NCBI GenBank assembly: GCA_016463765.1
Contig: JAEMQS010000004.1
Location: forward strand, 41,434 to 105,433
DNA from: Solirubrobacteraceae bacterium
GTDB taxonomy: Bacteria > Actinomycetota > Thermoleophilia > Solirubrobacterales > Solirubrobacteraceae
Direction of reading: 5' to 3'
DNA length: 64,000 nucleotides
The notes below the pieces were generated by a model. That model had not been told where the DNA came from. It saw nothing but the letters and a program-made list of their open reading frames with translations, and made no database searches. Position numbers and translations under genes: made by a program. This document shows positions 8,392-16,108 of the stretch, piece by piece. Each line of letters opens with the position of its first letter. Position 1 is the first letter of the stretch.

Positions 8392-8575
8392 GCGGCCGTC
8401 ACCCGATCGCGTAGCGCGAACCCCGGGTGACCGGCTCGTCTACAGCCAGACCGTCGAGGACCGCATGCTGGCCGCGGCCCTGGCCGTCCTCCAGCGCCGC
8501 CACCCGGGATCGCACTTCGAGGTCGTGCCCAAGGTCGGCGACGGCCGCAGCGTCATGACGGACACCCAGGCTTGA
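8381..8575 (+). CDS. Small hypothetical protein, 64 aa
   Basis: Overlaps the acidic gene by 11 nt, which suggests coupled translation. The middle reads as one amphipathic helix followed by a strand (MLAAALAVLQRRHP, then FEVVPKVGDG). It is basic, unlike its acidic neighbour, so the two could be partners. The operon ends 19 nt later at a strong hairpin. No known family. Confidence 0.55.
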   Translation: MASERPSPDRVARTPGDRLVYSQTVEDRMLAAALAVLQRRHPGSHFEVVPKVGDGRSVMTDTQA

Positions 8576-8593
8576 TCGGAGAAGGCAGAAGCA

Positions 8594-8631
8594 CCAGAGC
8601 CGCCGCGGCATAGGCCCCGCGGCGGCTCTGG
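8594..8631. terminator. Strong hairpin terminator
   Basis: A perfect 15-bp stem, CCAGAGCCGCCGCGG (8594-8608) against CCGCGGCGGCTCTGG (8617-8631), with an 8-nt loop just after the two-gene operon. There is no T run, as is common in high-GC actinobacteria. It also faces the end of the leftward gene pair, so it may work in both directions. Confidence 0.7.
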
Positions 8632-8752
8632 CAGGTCTCGACGTGGCGGAACGGGCACCAGCGGAACCGCCGGTGCCCAACCGCGCCGACCCGATGCACG
8701 CCACGCCGCGCGAACACGAGCGATTCGCGCGCTCTGACCGCTTGCTGCGCTC

Positions 8753-9031
8753 TCAGGACGTCGCGTGCCGGCGACGCACCGCCGGCCAGTCTGCGGCCGC
8801 AAGCGCCGTGGCGAAGACGAGCGGTCCCGACCACTGTCCGCCCCTCGGCGCCACGATGCCCCGCGCGTTCAGGTCGGCGGCCACCGCCCGAGTCGACGCG
8901 CCGGCCAGGAGCGACGTTGCGATGCCGACTGCCGTAGGCGACCGCTCGAGCCGCGGACCGGGCCGCTCGCTCTCCCGGACGCCGAGTGCATCCCAGACCG
9001 CGCACATTCGGTTGGCGGCCTGGTCGCTCAC
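8753..9031 (-). CDS. Solitary recombinase-type DNA-binding domain
   Basis: 92 residues from a GTG that overlaps the stop of the upstream gene (GTGA). Residues ~45-75 (STRAVAADLNARGIVAP, RGGQWS) match the signature of the Recombinase domain that follows the catalytic domain in large serine recombinases (AxxLNxxGIxxPRGGxW). No resolvase catalytic domain is present or visible nearby, so this is either a stand-alone accessory DNA-binding protein or a captured fragment. It may act as a directionality factor or repressor for the element. Confidence 0.5.
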   Translation of the reverse strand: MSDQAANRMCAVWDALGVRESERPGPRLERSPTAVGIATSLLAGASTRAVAADLNARGIVAPRGGQWSGPLVFATALAAADWPAVRRRHATS

Positions 9032-9252
9032 GATGCCAGGGCCGTGACGCGTCGATCGCCGGACAGCAGGCCGACCTTGACCCCACGGATGAACGACGCG
9101 AACAGCTCCTCACGCCGGAGGTCCGCCGGGCTGTAGCCGCCACGGTCGAAGTAGTCGCCCTCCAGCATGTCCAGCCACGAATCGCAGACGTCGGCCAGCT
9201 CGTCGGGCGGGATCTCCGCAAGCTCGTGGATCGCGTCAACGAGGGATTGCAC
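9028..9252 (-). CDS. Small hypothetical protein, 74 aa
   Basis: A compact acidic protein whose start region (MQSLVDAIHELAEIPPDEL) looks helical; it contains several Trp and Tyr residues and no membrane segment. It is coupled by a 4-nt overlap to the recombinase-domain gene downstream, so the two probably form one unit. Not recognised. Confidence 0.5.
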   Translation of the reverse strand: MQSLVDAIHELAEIPPDELADVCDSWLDMLEGDYFDRGGYSPADLRREELFASFIRGVKVGLLSGDRRVTALAS

Positions 9253-9888
9253 GCCGTGGACGATGGCGGCCCGGCCGGACGCGCCTTACACGTGCTGGCT
9301 GGCGCGCGTGGCGCAAGGAGTCGCGGGCGAGGCCGCCCTGAGTACCCAGCCGCCGGGTCGCACCGTGTCTCGCGCGGGCGTGGGTCGGCGACCAACGGCC
9401 GAGGATACGCCCGCTCTGGGCGACGGGCAGGACCGCCCGCTTGGGCTCTGGGCGTGAACAGGAGATCACCCGAGATGAGGTTGCGGCACATCCCGTCGCG
9501 CGGCGCGGACCGTCAGGCGCCGTTGGGCGTCAGCGCGGATGGGACCGCCTGCTGCATCCTGTGAGAGCATCCGCCGATAGCTGACAGGGCTACCCGAACC
9601 GAGGCGAGCCGCATCGCTCGCGAGCGAGCCGCAGTGAATCCGTCCGGCATCGGTGCCGCGTGCGTCGGCGTCGCTGCCCGACAACCGAACCAGTAGCCGA
9701 CACCCGCGCGCGTTGGGCTCGCTCGCGCGCGGAGATGCCGCACTGGCAGACGGTCGGCATTGGCTCCGGACACCCATAGCCAGGGGACGGGTCGCGGCTT
9801 GGCGCGCAACCTCGCCTGTGCCTCGCGCGCGAGAACCGACCGCACCAACCGCCGGAAGCCTGGCCGCTGGTTGGCCGAGGGCTGCCGT
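9253..9888. other. Stretch without a convincing gene
   Basis: Open frames exist on both strands, but their products are Arg/Ser/Pro-rich and show no protein-like pattern. The stretch contains a 12-nt palindrome (CGCTCG/CGAGCG, 9615-9626). It may be decayed element DNA. Confidence 0.4.
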
Positions 9889-10224
9889 TCAGATTCGGTG
9901 CAGCGAAGATGCGTCGATCATCTGCGCGGCATTGAGCGCGGTCAGAAGATCCACGTACCTCTTTCGTGCCCCACTCAGTTGCGCCGGCATCTCGTTCCCG
10001 AGGTGAACGGTTACCGTCAGCCAGTCCGGCGCGTCGGTCCACGTAGTGCTGTCGGCGACCTTCTTGTCTGCGAGCTGCCATGTCGCGGTTTGGCCGCCAA
10101 GGTTGATGTTGAGGGCGACCAGCGCACGAGCGTCGTAGTCGTCTTCCGGCGGGTCGCCGCCGTACACGACGAGGACATCGTGTCGCCCCAACTGTCGGAT
10201 TCCGTGCTCTTCGATGTAGGCCAT
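9889..10224 (-). CDS. Hypothetical protein, 111 aa
   Basis: Starts at ATG 10224; the preceding in-frame residues look non-coding. A mixed alpha/beta composition is seen: an N-terminal strand (HDVLVVYGG), a beta-rich centre with Trp residues, and a C-terminal helix (ARKRYVDLLTALNAAQM). No signal peptide. It stands alone and is divergent from the membrane-protein/partner pair, so it shares their promoter region. Function not recognised. Confidence 0.5.
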   Translation of the reverse strand: MAYIEEHGIRQLGRHDVLVVYGGDPPEDDYDARALVALNINLGGQTATWQLADKKVADSTTWTDAPDWLTVTVHLGNEMPAQLSGARKRYVDLLTALNAAQMIDASSLHRI

Positions 10225-10379
10225 CGATACGGAACGTTCGATTGCACCGTCGTTTCTCCTCCAGGGCCCGACGGCGTGCGAGGCTCTGGGCTCGACTACG
10301 CGATGCTTGCGAACGTGCCACACAGGATCTGCGCACCCCGTCGCACCGCCGCCTCTGGTAGCGCACGTAGACTGGCAGC

Positions 10380-10952
10380 GTGGATACTCCGAGACATGGC
10401 GATGTGGTGCAGCTCGTGACGGACACGCCCTCGGAGGATGTGCACGACGCGGCGGAGCATTCGCGAGCCGTGGCCGAGGCGATGCGGCATCTGGCGGATC
10501 AGCAGTACGACCGCGCGGAGCGGCTGCGGGCTGCTGCCAGGCAGACCTTCTTGTGGGTGTCGGCCCTTTTCACCGTGACGCAAGTCGTCGCGCTCTCTGC
10601 ATTCGGAGAGGACAAGATCACCCCAGGCGAGCAGCAGTCGCTCATGTGGATCGCCATTGTCGGTGCCAGCTTCCTCCTGGTGACGTTGCTCCTGACGATC
10701 GGCACGGACCGCCTGCGAAAGGTCGCCGACATTGCGCCCGATGATCTCGTGAGGGCGGCCGACGACGCAGTCGAGTCCGGGGACCACTTCGGCGACGCGC
10801 TCGTCGCCATGTACCACCTGACGGCCACTCGGCGAGCAGAGGCGGTCAAGGAGCGACGCGAGTGGCTCTATTCGGTTACGGTCTTCGCAGCGATCACGGT
10901 CACCGTATTGGTCGGCGAGATCGTCTACGCGCTCATCATTCGCCTCCACTAG
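10380..10952 (+). CDS. Three-segment membrane protein of a two-gene cargo
   Basis: 190 residues from GTG 10380. An N-terminal ~55-residue cytoplasmic helical part is followed by three hydrophobic segments (about 57-76, 87-107 and 164-187). A charged helical loop of ~55 residues lies between the second and third. The outline recalls small membrane effectors of the SLATT type, but no diagnostic motif can be named. It is followed after 13 nt by the 333-residue partner and lies at the edge of the element beside the att-like tRNA remnant, a usual place for cargo genes. Confidence 0.55.
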   Translation: MDTPRHGDVVQLVTDTPSEDVHDAAEHSRAVAEAMRHLADQQYDRAERLRAAARQTFLWVSALFTVTQVVALSAFGEDKITPGEQQSLMWIAIVGASFLLVTLLLTIGTDRLRKVADIAPDDLVRAADDAVESGDHFGDALVAMYHLTATRRAEAVKERREWLYSVTVFAAITVTVLVGEIVYALIIRLH

Positions 10953-10965
10953 GGGTCTCACTGCC

Positions 10966-11967
10966 TTGACAGACCAAGACGCTGCGGCGCCGGCAAGTGC
11001 CGACGACGCTGACGCTGACGAAGTTGCCACGGATGCGGTTGAGCCACCTCCGCGCAGAGGGACGGCGAAGCGTCGCAAGCTCGGCGGGGTAATCGAGAAG
11101 TACCGCAACGTCACCGGTACGACCGACATGATGGTGACCCATGATCAGCGGTACGCGGAGCGACTGCTGCTCCAAGGCGAGGGGCTGACCGACCGAGGCG
11201 GACCTGCCGATGTGGTGCTGGACCTGGTGCGCGACTGGGTCAGGGCGATCAAGGCCGTAAACCCGGGCGCCAACCCGGTCCTGGAGCGGCTGGTCCCGAC
11301 CAGCTCGATGGAGATCGTCCTCCATCCGCCCGATGAGGAGATCGTCGATGCCGGGCGCCGGCAGGCGTACTTCGAGGACACCGATTCCCTCGACGTCGCC
11401 TTGCCCGAAACGACCCTTGCGATCGCCGCGATCACGACCGTTCTGACCGCGGAGCCGGAAGCTGGCGCTGAGGCCGCGAGGACGATCGGTGTCACCGCGG
11501 CCGATGCTATTCGCGACCTCGCAGCGGACCTGGCTGACAGGGAGATCGAGGCGACCATTGGGCTCGGCAGTGATAGCGCGACCAAGATCGAGCCCGAGCA
11601 TCTGTTGCGGGTGGTGGAGCAGCTCGACGCCACGTCCGAGCTCCCACCGGTGACCGTGACGGTGGTGGGAGTCCTCAACGGCGCGAACTCGCGTGGCGAC
11701 GGCCAGTTCGAGATCGAGACCGACGCTCAGGTGCAGCTCGACCCGGCGTTCGGGCGCCGCAAGAAGGCCGGCGATGTTGTGCAGGGGGCATTGACGCCAA
11801 AGGCGCGCCGCGAGATCCGCAAGGACAACCTTTGGGACCGCCACGTCGAGGCTCGCGTGCAACTGGTTCGGCGACAGCGAGGCCCCAAAAGCACTCGTAT
11901 CGAGAGCGTGCGCCTGATGTCGGTATCCCCGCGGCCGGGCTACTCCTCGGAAGAGCTCGAGGATTAG
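10966..11967 (+). CDS. Unknown partner protein, 333 aa
   Basis: The start is set at TTG 10966, with GGGG 12 nt upstream; no ATG or GTG fits better. The first ~35 residues are acidic and disordered. The middle has a D/E-rich helical stretch and a region without membrane segments. The C-terminal ~110 residues look beta-rich (VTVTVVGVLNG, FEIETDAQVQL) and end in basic patches. It forms an operon with the three-segment membrane protein and ends at a hairpin terminator. No family recognised; a sensor or effector role in defence is only a guess from position. Confidence 0.5.
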   Translation: MTDQDAAAPASADDADADEVATDAVEPPPRRGTAKRRKLGGVIEKYRNVTGTTDMMVTHDQRYAERLLLQGEGLTDRGGPADVVLDLVRDWVRAIKAVNPGANPVLERLVPTSSMEIVLHPPDEEIVDAGRRQAYFEDTDSLDVALPETTLAIAAITTVLTAEPEAGAEAARTIGVTAADAIRDLAADLADREIEATIGLGSDSATKIEPEHLLRVVEQLDATSELPPVTVTVVGVLNGANSRGDGQFEIETDAQVQLDPAFGRRKKAGDVVQGALTPKARREIRKDNLWDRHVEARVQLVRRQRGPKSTRIESVRLMSVSPRPGYSSEELED

Positions 11968-12051
11968 GCGGGCACCAGTGCCAGAACTCGGCTGAAACGA
12001 GCCGAAATCGACCCAACGCACCGTCGGGTTTGAACCGCGCGCTTCGGTCGC

Positions 12052-12085
12052 CAACCCCCGGAATCAGTGATGATCCCGGGGGTTG
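12052..12085 (+). terminator. Hairpin after the two-gene cargo
   Basis: CAACCCCCGG (12052-12061) pairs perfectly with CCGGGGGTTG (12076-12085) across a 14-nt loop, about 85 nt after the stop of the 333-residue gene and just before the tRNA remnant. It would isolate the cargo operon from what follows. Confidence 0.55.
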
Positions 12086-12106
12086 CCTCTCGTTTCGGCA
12101 CCACGC

Positions 12107-12150
12107 TTGTGGTCCAGGCGGTCGCGGGTTCAAGTCCCGTCGCTCACCCC
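12107..12150 (+). other. 3' half of tRNA-His (att-site remnant)
   Basis: The segment begins at the anticodon loop TTGTGGT (GTG anticodon). It continues through the 3' anticodon stem CCAGG, a variable loop, a paired T arm (GCGGG-TTCAAGT-CCCGT), the acceptor strand CGCTCAC and C73. The bases just before it (CACGC) do not pair with CCAGG, so the 5' half is absent and this is not a working tRNA. A 3'-half tRNA copy starting in the anticodon loop is the classic mark left by tyrosine-integrase elements. Because it points rightward, it should be the right-hand end of the element on its left. Confidence 0.75.
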
Positions 12151-12154
12151 TCAA

Positions 12155-12184
12155 GAAGCCCCCGGAACCCCGGGGGCTTCTTTC
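12155..12184 (+). terminator. Rho-independent terminator after tRNA remnant
   Basis: GAAGCCCCCGG (12155-12165) and GGCTTC-ending CCGGGGGCTTC (12170-12180) form an 11-bp stem with an AACC loop, followed by TTTC. Its position 4 nt after the tRNA 3' end suggests it is the original terminator of the tRNA gene. Confidence 0.75.
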
Positions 12185-12255
12185 GTTCTGGGGTCCGGTG
12201 TGATAGCCGAGGGTCCCGAATGAACTAACTCTCACCTAACGCCAGCGGAGGGGAA

Positions 12256-13479
12256 TCAGGCGGCATCGGCGTCTGCGGGGCGCAGCGGATGAGCCTTCCT
12301 CGCGGCGCGGATCTCCTTTGCGGCGTCGATTTTCGGCTTGCCCTCGTACATGTCAATCAGGTGTCCGTAGGTGCGAAGCGTCTGCTCGGCGCCGTGCCCG
12401 AGCTGCGATGCGACGTAGTGGATCGTGTGGCCTTCGGCGAGCAGCAGCGACGCGAACGTGTGCCGCAGGTCGTACGGCCGCGAGTGTGGGAGCTTGGCGA
12501 TCTTGAGCCCCGGGAGCCAATGGCGATTGCGCCAGTTGTCCCAGTCGGACTTCCTCCAGGGGTTGCCGTCTGCCGGAGGGAAGATCCAGCGCTCGGTCGA
12601 CTTCGGGCAGGTCTTCTGCCACGACTTGAGGTCAGCCGCGAGCGGCGTGAGGAATCGCACCACGCGGCTTGGGCCGGTCTTGGTGCTCTTGATCGCCCCG
12701 CCGGTCAGGTCGCATGCGCGGGAGACGAGCAGCGTCTTGTCATGCACGTCGTCCCAGCGCAGGGCCAGCGCTTCGGCAGGGCGAAGGCCGGAGTAGGCGA
12801 GCACGGAGACCAGAGCCAGGTCTCGCTCGCGGACGGCCTGCGGGAGTCGCTCGATGGTGTAGGACTTCCGCGCACGCTGCCCAGGCTTGGACCCGGCGAC
12901 GATGGTCGGTGTGGCGGAGGCGATCGCGACGCGAAGCCGCTCCACCTCGTACGGCGACCATGCCCGAACGGGTTCGGAGTGTGCGCGGCGCTTGGGACGC
13001 ACTGCGCGAGCGGCGTTGTACTCCAGCTCGCCGAGTTCGCAGGCGTAGGCGAGGATCCCGCCGAGCAGGGAGTGGGCCTCGCGCAGCGCCTTGGTGCCCG
13101 CGCCGGCGCGCTCGCGCTCGGTGCGCCACTGGGCGACGAGCGGGGCCGTGATCTCCCGCAGCGGGACGTCATTGAACGTGTCCTCCAGGTGGGCGCTCCA
13201 GAGGTTCGCGTACGTCCGGCGGGTGGCGCTCGCCAGGTCAGCCGTCCGTTCGGGCGACCAGGTCTCGGCGACGAATGTGCCGAGCGTGCGCGAGCTGTTC
13301 AGGGTGTGCAGCGTTCCGAGCTGCTTGCGGCGCTTGACTTCGGCTTCCCACTGCTCGGCGTCGCCCTTGCGGTCGAAGCTGCGCGTCCGCTGGCGGCCGT
13401 GTACGCGCCAGTGGACTTCCCACTTGACGCTCGGCTTGCCGGTGCGCTTGCTGATTCGTTGAATGCGGTGGATCGACAT
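12256..13479 (-). CDS. int: Tyrosine-family site-specific integrase
   Basis: 407 residues, full length for actinobacterial phage/AICE integrases. An Arg-rich N-terminal arm-binding region is followed by a SAM-like core-binding domain (about 65-165) and the catalytic domain. The first catalytic Arg is in YSGLRPAEALALRW; the second box is YDLRHTFAS (R and H present, the first His of HxxR replaced by Tyr, a known variant); the third is LGHGAEQTLRTYGHL with the nucleophilic Tyr. It lies about 100 bp right of the tRNA-His remnant and is followed upstream by an excisionase-like gene, so it probably recombines at that site. Confidence 0.92.
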   Translation of the reverse strand: MSIHRIQRISKRTGKPSVKWEVHWRVHGRQRTRSFDRKGDAEQWEAEVKRRKQLGTLHTLNSSRTLGTFVAETWSPERTADLASATRRTYANLWSAHLEDTFNDVPLREITAPLVAQWRTERERAGAGTKALREAHSLLGGILAYACELGELEYNAARAVRPKRRAHSEPVRAWSPYEVERLRVAIASATPTIVAGSKPGQRARKSYTIERLPQAVRERDLALVSVLAYSGLRPAEALALRWDDVHDKTLLVSRACDLTGGAIKSTKTGPSRVVRFLTPLAADLKSWQKTCPKSTERWIFPPADGNPWRKSDWDNWRNRHWLPGLKIAKLPHSRPYDLRHTFASLLLAEGHTIHYVASQLGHGAEQTLRTYGHLIDMYEGKPKIDAAKEIRAARKAHPLRPADADAA

Positions 13480-13566
13480 GGGGACGTCCTCCGGTGGGTC
13501 GGATGTGCTGAGCGGATGCGTGTTGGGCGCCGAGCGGGTGACGCGTCGGCGAAGAGCCGCGAGAGC

Positions 13567-13959
13567 CTAGGACGGCCGGCCGCCCGTGAGGATGGCCTGT
13601 GTCGCGCGGCTCGTTCTGGCCTTGGCTCGCCGGGCTCGACGGGTCGCCTGCGCGGGCGTGAGCGTTGCCAGCGGGCAGCCTCGGTCGCGCCACGCGTCGA
13701 CGGCTGCCGGGGTGGTTTGCCAGCGGTTGCCGATCCGCTCACCTGTGAGCAGTCCGGCGTTCATGGCGCGCGCGACGCTCTTGGGGTGCATGCGGACGCG
13801 CTCGGCCACATCCTTCGTCGTGAGGTACTCGGGCGCGGCGCCCGGAAGGTACGGCGCGAGCGCGCGAGCGAACTCGGCGCCGAGCTTGGGGTCGCGCTGC
13901 AGCGCGTGGGCGAACTCGCTCAGCAACGCGGCTCCGAACGTACTGTCGCTGGTTGCCAT
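13567..13959 (-). CDS. Excisionase-like MerR-fold DNA-binding protein
   Basis: 130 residues. Residues ~45-90 hold a winged helix of the excisionase/HTH_17 type (YLTTKDVAERVRMHPKSVAR, then a GNRWQTTPAAVDAW wing). The C-terminus is basic. It sits directly upstream of the integrase on the same strand, as recombination directionality factors often do. It probably steers excision or represses the integrase promoter. Confidence 0.75.
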   Translation of the reverse strand: MATSDSTFGAALLSEFAHALQRDPKLGAEFARALAPYLPGAAPEYLTTKDVAERVRMHPKSVARAMNAGLLTGERIGNRWQTTPAAVDAWRDRGCPLATLTPAQATRRARRAKARTSRATQAILTGGRPS

Positions 13960-13971
13960 CGCGGGGATGCC

Positions 13972-14082
13972 TCAGCGCGTCTCGCTGGCTTCAGAGTGCA
14001 GCGCGGCGGCGACTTGCGCCGCCAGCGTGACGATGTTCCGGGAGCTTGGGCGAGTGGTGGGCTTGTCGAGTGTCGTGGGCAT
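13972..14082 (-). CDS. Very small protein before the excisionase-like gene
   Basis: 36 residues from ATG 14082, ending in a short helix (VTLAAQVAAALHSEASETR). A longer version from TTG 14232 would add a Cys/His cluster (RRCHTCGHH) that could be a zinc knuckle, but the start codon and the absence of a ribosome site make this uncertain. Not recognised. Confidence 0.3.
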   Translation of the reverse strand: MPTTLDKPTTRPSSRNIVTLAAQVAAALHSEASETR

Positions 14083-14393
14083 CGCGTTGTGGGTGTCGAC
14101 ACGGGCGGTCCGCTCTGCGAGGTGGTGGCCGCACGTGTGACATCTGCGCAGGCGCCACCAGCGGCACGAGGGCGTTTCAGGTGCGCGGTGCCGCCGGACC
14201 GCAGCCGATTCCGCACGCCGAAGGCGTGCCAAGATCGCGGAGGTTCAGGCGGCCCGCGCACGTACGTGTCACGCCATCGATCCGGCCTGCACGGCGCCCG
14301 GCGCCGCGCCACGGGACCCGCGCTCAGCGGCCCGGTAGGCGGCCAGCAGGCTGGCCGCTGGTCTATGAGGGAGGGGCTGCGGTCCGGGCGCCG
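14083..14393. other. Stretch without a convincing gene
   Basis: Apart from a possible upstream extension of the small gene ending at 13972, nothing protein-like or RNA-like is visible. It separates the integration genes from the toxin-antitoxin-like pair. Confidence 0.35.
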
Positions 14394-14606
14394 CTAGGCA
14401 GCGGCGCGGCGCAGCATGTCGGCGACGACTTCGCCGATGTCGCGTCCCTCGCGTGTGGCCCGGTCGCTGAGGTTCGACAGCGTGGCGGGGTCGACGGAGA
14501 CCTCGATGATCGTCTCGATGTCGGCGCGTGGGGCGAGCCGCTGTCCGCCGGAGGGGTTCTCCTCGATCAGGCGGTCGAGATCGTCGCTTGTCGGATCGTC
14601 GGGCAT
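14394..14606 (-). CDS. Ribbon-helix-helix-type antitoxin candidate
   Basis: 70 residues from ATG 14606, chosen because GAGGAGA lies just upstream; another ATG at 14621 is possible. An acidic, probably disordered N-terminus is followed by a strand (IIEVSVDP) and two helices (TLSNLSDRATREGRD, IGEVVADMLRRAA), the order of the CopG/Arc fold. It lies 24 nt after the stop of a toxin-sized gene. It would neutralise that protein and repress the operon. Confidence 0.55.
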   Translation of the reverse strand: MPDDPTSDDLDRLIEENPSGGQRLAPRADIETIIEVSVDPATLSNLSDRATREGRDIGEVVADMLRRAAA

Positions 14607-14630
14607 TGCTTCTCTCCTCATGATGAACGC

Positions 14631-14915
14631 TCAGCGCCTGGATTGGTAGTCGGCGATCTGGCGGTCGCTGGACTCCCATCCGGTCATCACGTGCCAGCGC
14701 GTGGGATCGGACTCGTCGGGCTGAAGCACAATCGTCAGGAATCTGGCGGCGCCGGTCGGGCCGATCGCGTAGATCGAGCCGGCCACGCGGGCGTGGGGGT
14801 TGTCACGGATAAGCGGCCCGTTCGCAATGACCTCTTCGACTTCTCCGGTCGTGACGTCCCGCGCCGCCAGCTTCGTGCGGGCGAGGACGTTGAACACGAG
14901 ATGGAGGATCAGCAC
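14631..14915 (-). CDS. Small BrnT/DUF4258-like protein, toxin candidate
   Basis: 94 residues. The pattern KLAARDVTTGEVEEVIANG, a short loop, a beta hairpin with the strand FLTIVLQP and a terminal WHVMTGWESS strand and helix recalls the compact RelE-like fold of BrnT and DUF4258 proteins. In BrnTA-type loci the toxin gene also comes first and is followed by a ribbon-helix-helix antitoxin, as here. No catalytic residues can be assigned with confidence. Confidence 0.45.
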   Translation of the reverse strand: MLILHLVFNVLARTKLAARDVTTGEVEEVIANGPLIRDNPHARVAGSIYAIGPTGAARFLTIVLQPDESDPTRWHVMTGWESSDRQIADYQSRR

Positions 14916-15033
14916 GGGGCGAACGTAGACGCGGGACCGGACAAGCGCCAGGAGGTCGATGACACCGGTGGATGGGGCATGGCGGAGGCCACACCCTCAG
15001 GGCTCGTTCCCTGAGGGCGTGATGGTGTCCGGT

Positions 15034-15387
15034 CTAGAAGGCGACCCCGTCGACTTCGGGCTCGCGGTCGCCAGCCTCACGCGGGGCGTTGAGGAACTCG
15101 ATGTGCCCGACGACCGTGTGCTTGTTGCGCTTCGCGTCGCTGTCCTTGTCGGTCCACTCGTTGAACTCCAGGCGGCCTGCGACCCCGACCAGCCAGCCCT
15201 GCTTGAGAACCGTCGCGGCGGCCTCACCGCTGGCGCCGTAGCTCAGGACGTCGATGTAGCCGACCTCCTGCCCGCGGCCCATGCCGTCGACGGCGAGGCG
15301 CAGCTCGCAGACCTTCGTCTCGCCGCCCGGCAGGGAGCGGAGCTCGGGGTCCTTGGTGAGCCGGCCGGTGATGCTCATGCTGTTCAT
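15034..15387 (-). CDS. ssb: Single-stranded DNA-binding protein
   Basis: 117 residues from ATG 15387, with GGAG 11 nt upstream. The OB-fold signature is clear: SITGRLTKDPELR, CELRLAVDG, GYIDVLSYGASGEAAAT, the loop GWLVGVAGRLEFNEWTD and a final HIEFLN strand. The usual long acidic C-terminal tail is short (EVDGVAF), so docking of other repair proteins may differ from the host SSB. It protects single-stranded DNA of the element during transfer or replication. Confidence 0.88.
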   Translation of the reverse strand: MNSMSITGRLTKDPELRSLPGGETKVCELRLAVDGMGRGQEVGYIDVLSYGASGEAAATVLKQGWLVGVAGRLEFNEWTDKDSDAKRNKHTVVGHIEFLNAPREAGDREPEVDGVAF

Positions 15388-15598
15388 GGTGGTGCTCCTT
15401 GCCCGCTCTGGGGCGGTGGTTTGACCGACACCCCGAACGACCGGCCCGAGATCCGACGAGCGCGACAACGCCGGACGCAGGAGCGGCTTGCGCGCCCGGA
15501 GGGCCGGGCCGACAATCAGGGGTGAAGGCGGACACGCCCCGACACGCGAGGTGTGCCCCTCTCACGTTCTGGTGGCCGCTATTGGAGAGGCCGCGCAC

Positions 15599-16108
15599 TT
15601 ATCTCTGCGGGGTGAGGTAGGTCTCGATTCCCGCGCCGGCTGCGAGCAGCACCGCGATCGCGAGGCAGACGCGCCCGAGCGCGCCGATCGACGACCCGCG
15701 TCTCTGCGAGCACACGAGCAGCACGCATCCGCATCCGAGCGCGAGCATCTCGAGCGGCAGGTGTGGCAGGAACGGCAGCAGCCGTGTCCCGTAGGCGCCG
15801 CCTGCGGCGCCGATCAGCGCGACATTCGCGGCCACGACGACCGTGGTCACGCCGTTGGCGATCACTCGGGCAATCCAGCCCAGCGGCGCCATCAATGCCG
15901 CGAGCACGGGGACCATGCAGACGCGCAGGTTGTTCTGGAAGATTGACCATGCCACCGGGCCGGTGCCCGCGTGGCCGGCGAGCTCGAACCGCAATTCGTC
16001 ACGTACGACCTCGGCCAACCCGGGCGCCGCCGCGACGAGGACCGCCGGGCCGAGGAGCGTCGTGCAGAGCGCGAGCGCGATGAGCGCCGTGGCGCGCGGG
16101 AGCGTCAT
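15599..16108 (-). CDS. SpoIIM/DUF95-like membrane protein
   Basis: 169 residues with about five hydrophobic segments. The motifs IFQNNLRVCMVP, VIANGVTTVVV and LPHLPLEMLAL match the N, NG and PHxxxE positions of the stage II sporulation protein M family, whose members often sit beside AAA or ParA-type ATPases. The ATG overlaps the ParA-like gene by ATGA, so the two are made together. A role in membrane anchoring of a segregation or transfer complex is inferred from this pairing. Confidence 0.6.
   Translation of the reverse strand: MTLPRATALIALALCTTLLGPAVLVAAAPGLAEVVRDELRFELAGHAGTGPVAWSIFQNNLRVCMVPVLAALMAPLGWIARVIANGVTTVVVAANVALIGAAGGAYGTRLLPFLPHLPLEMLALGCGCVLLVCSQRRGSSIGALGRVCLAIAVLLAAGAGIETYLTPQR

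Noticed and set aside
12289..14397. A 702-codon open frame on the + strand opposite the integrase
   Set aside because: It is the antisense of integrase and excisionase-like genes; the product has no domain-like pattern. Long antisense frames are normal in DNA of this GC content.
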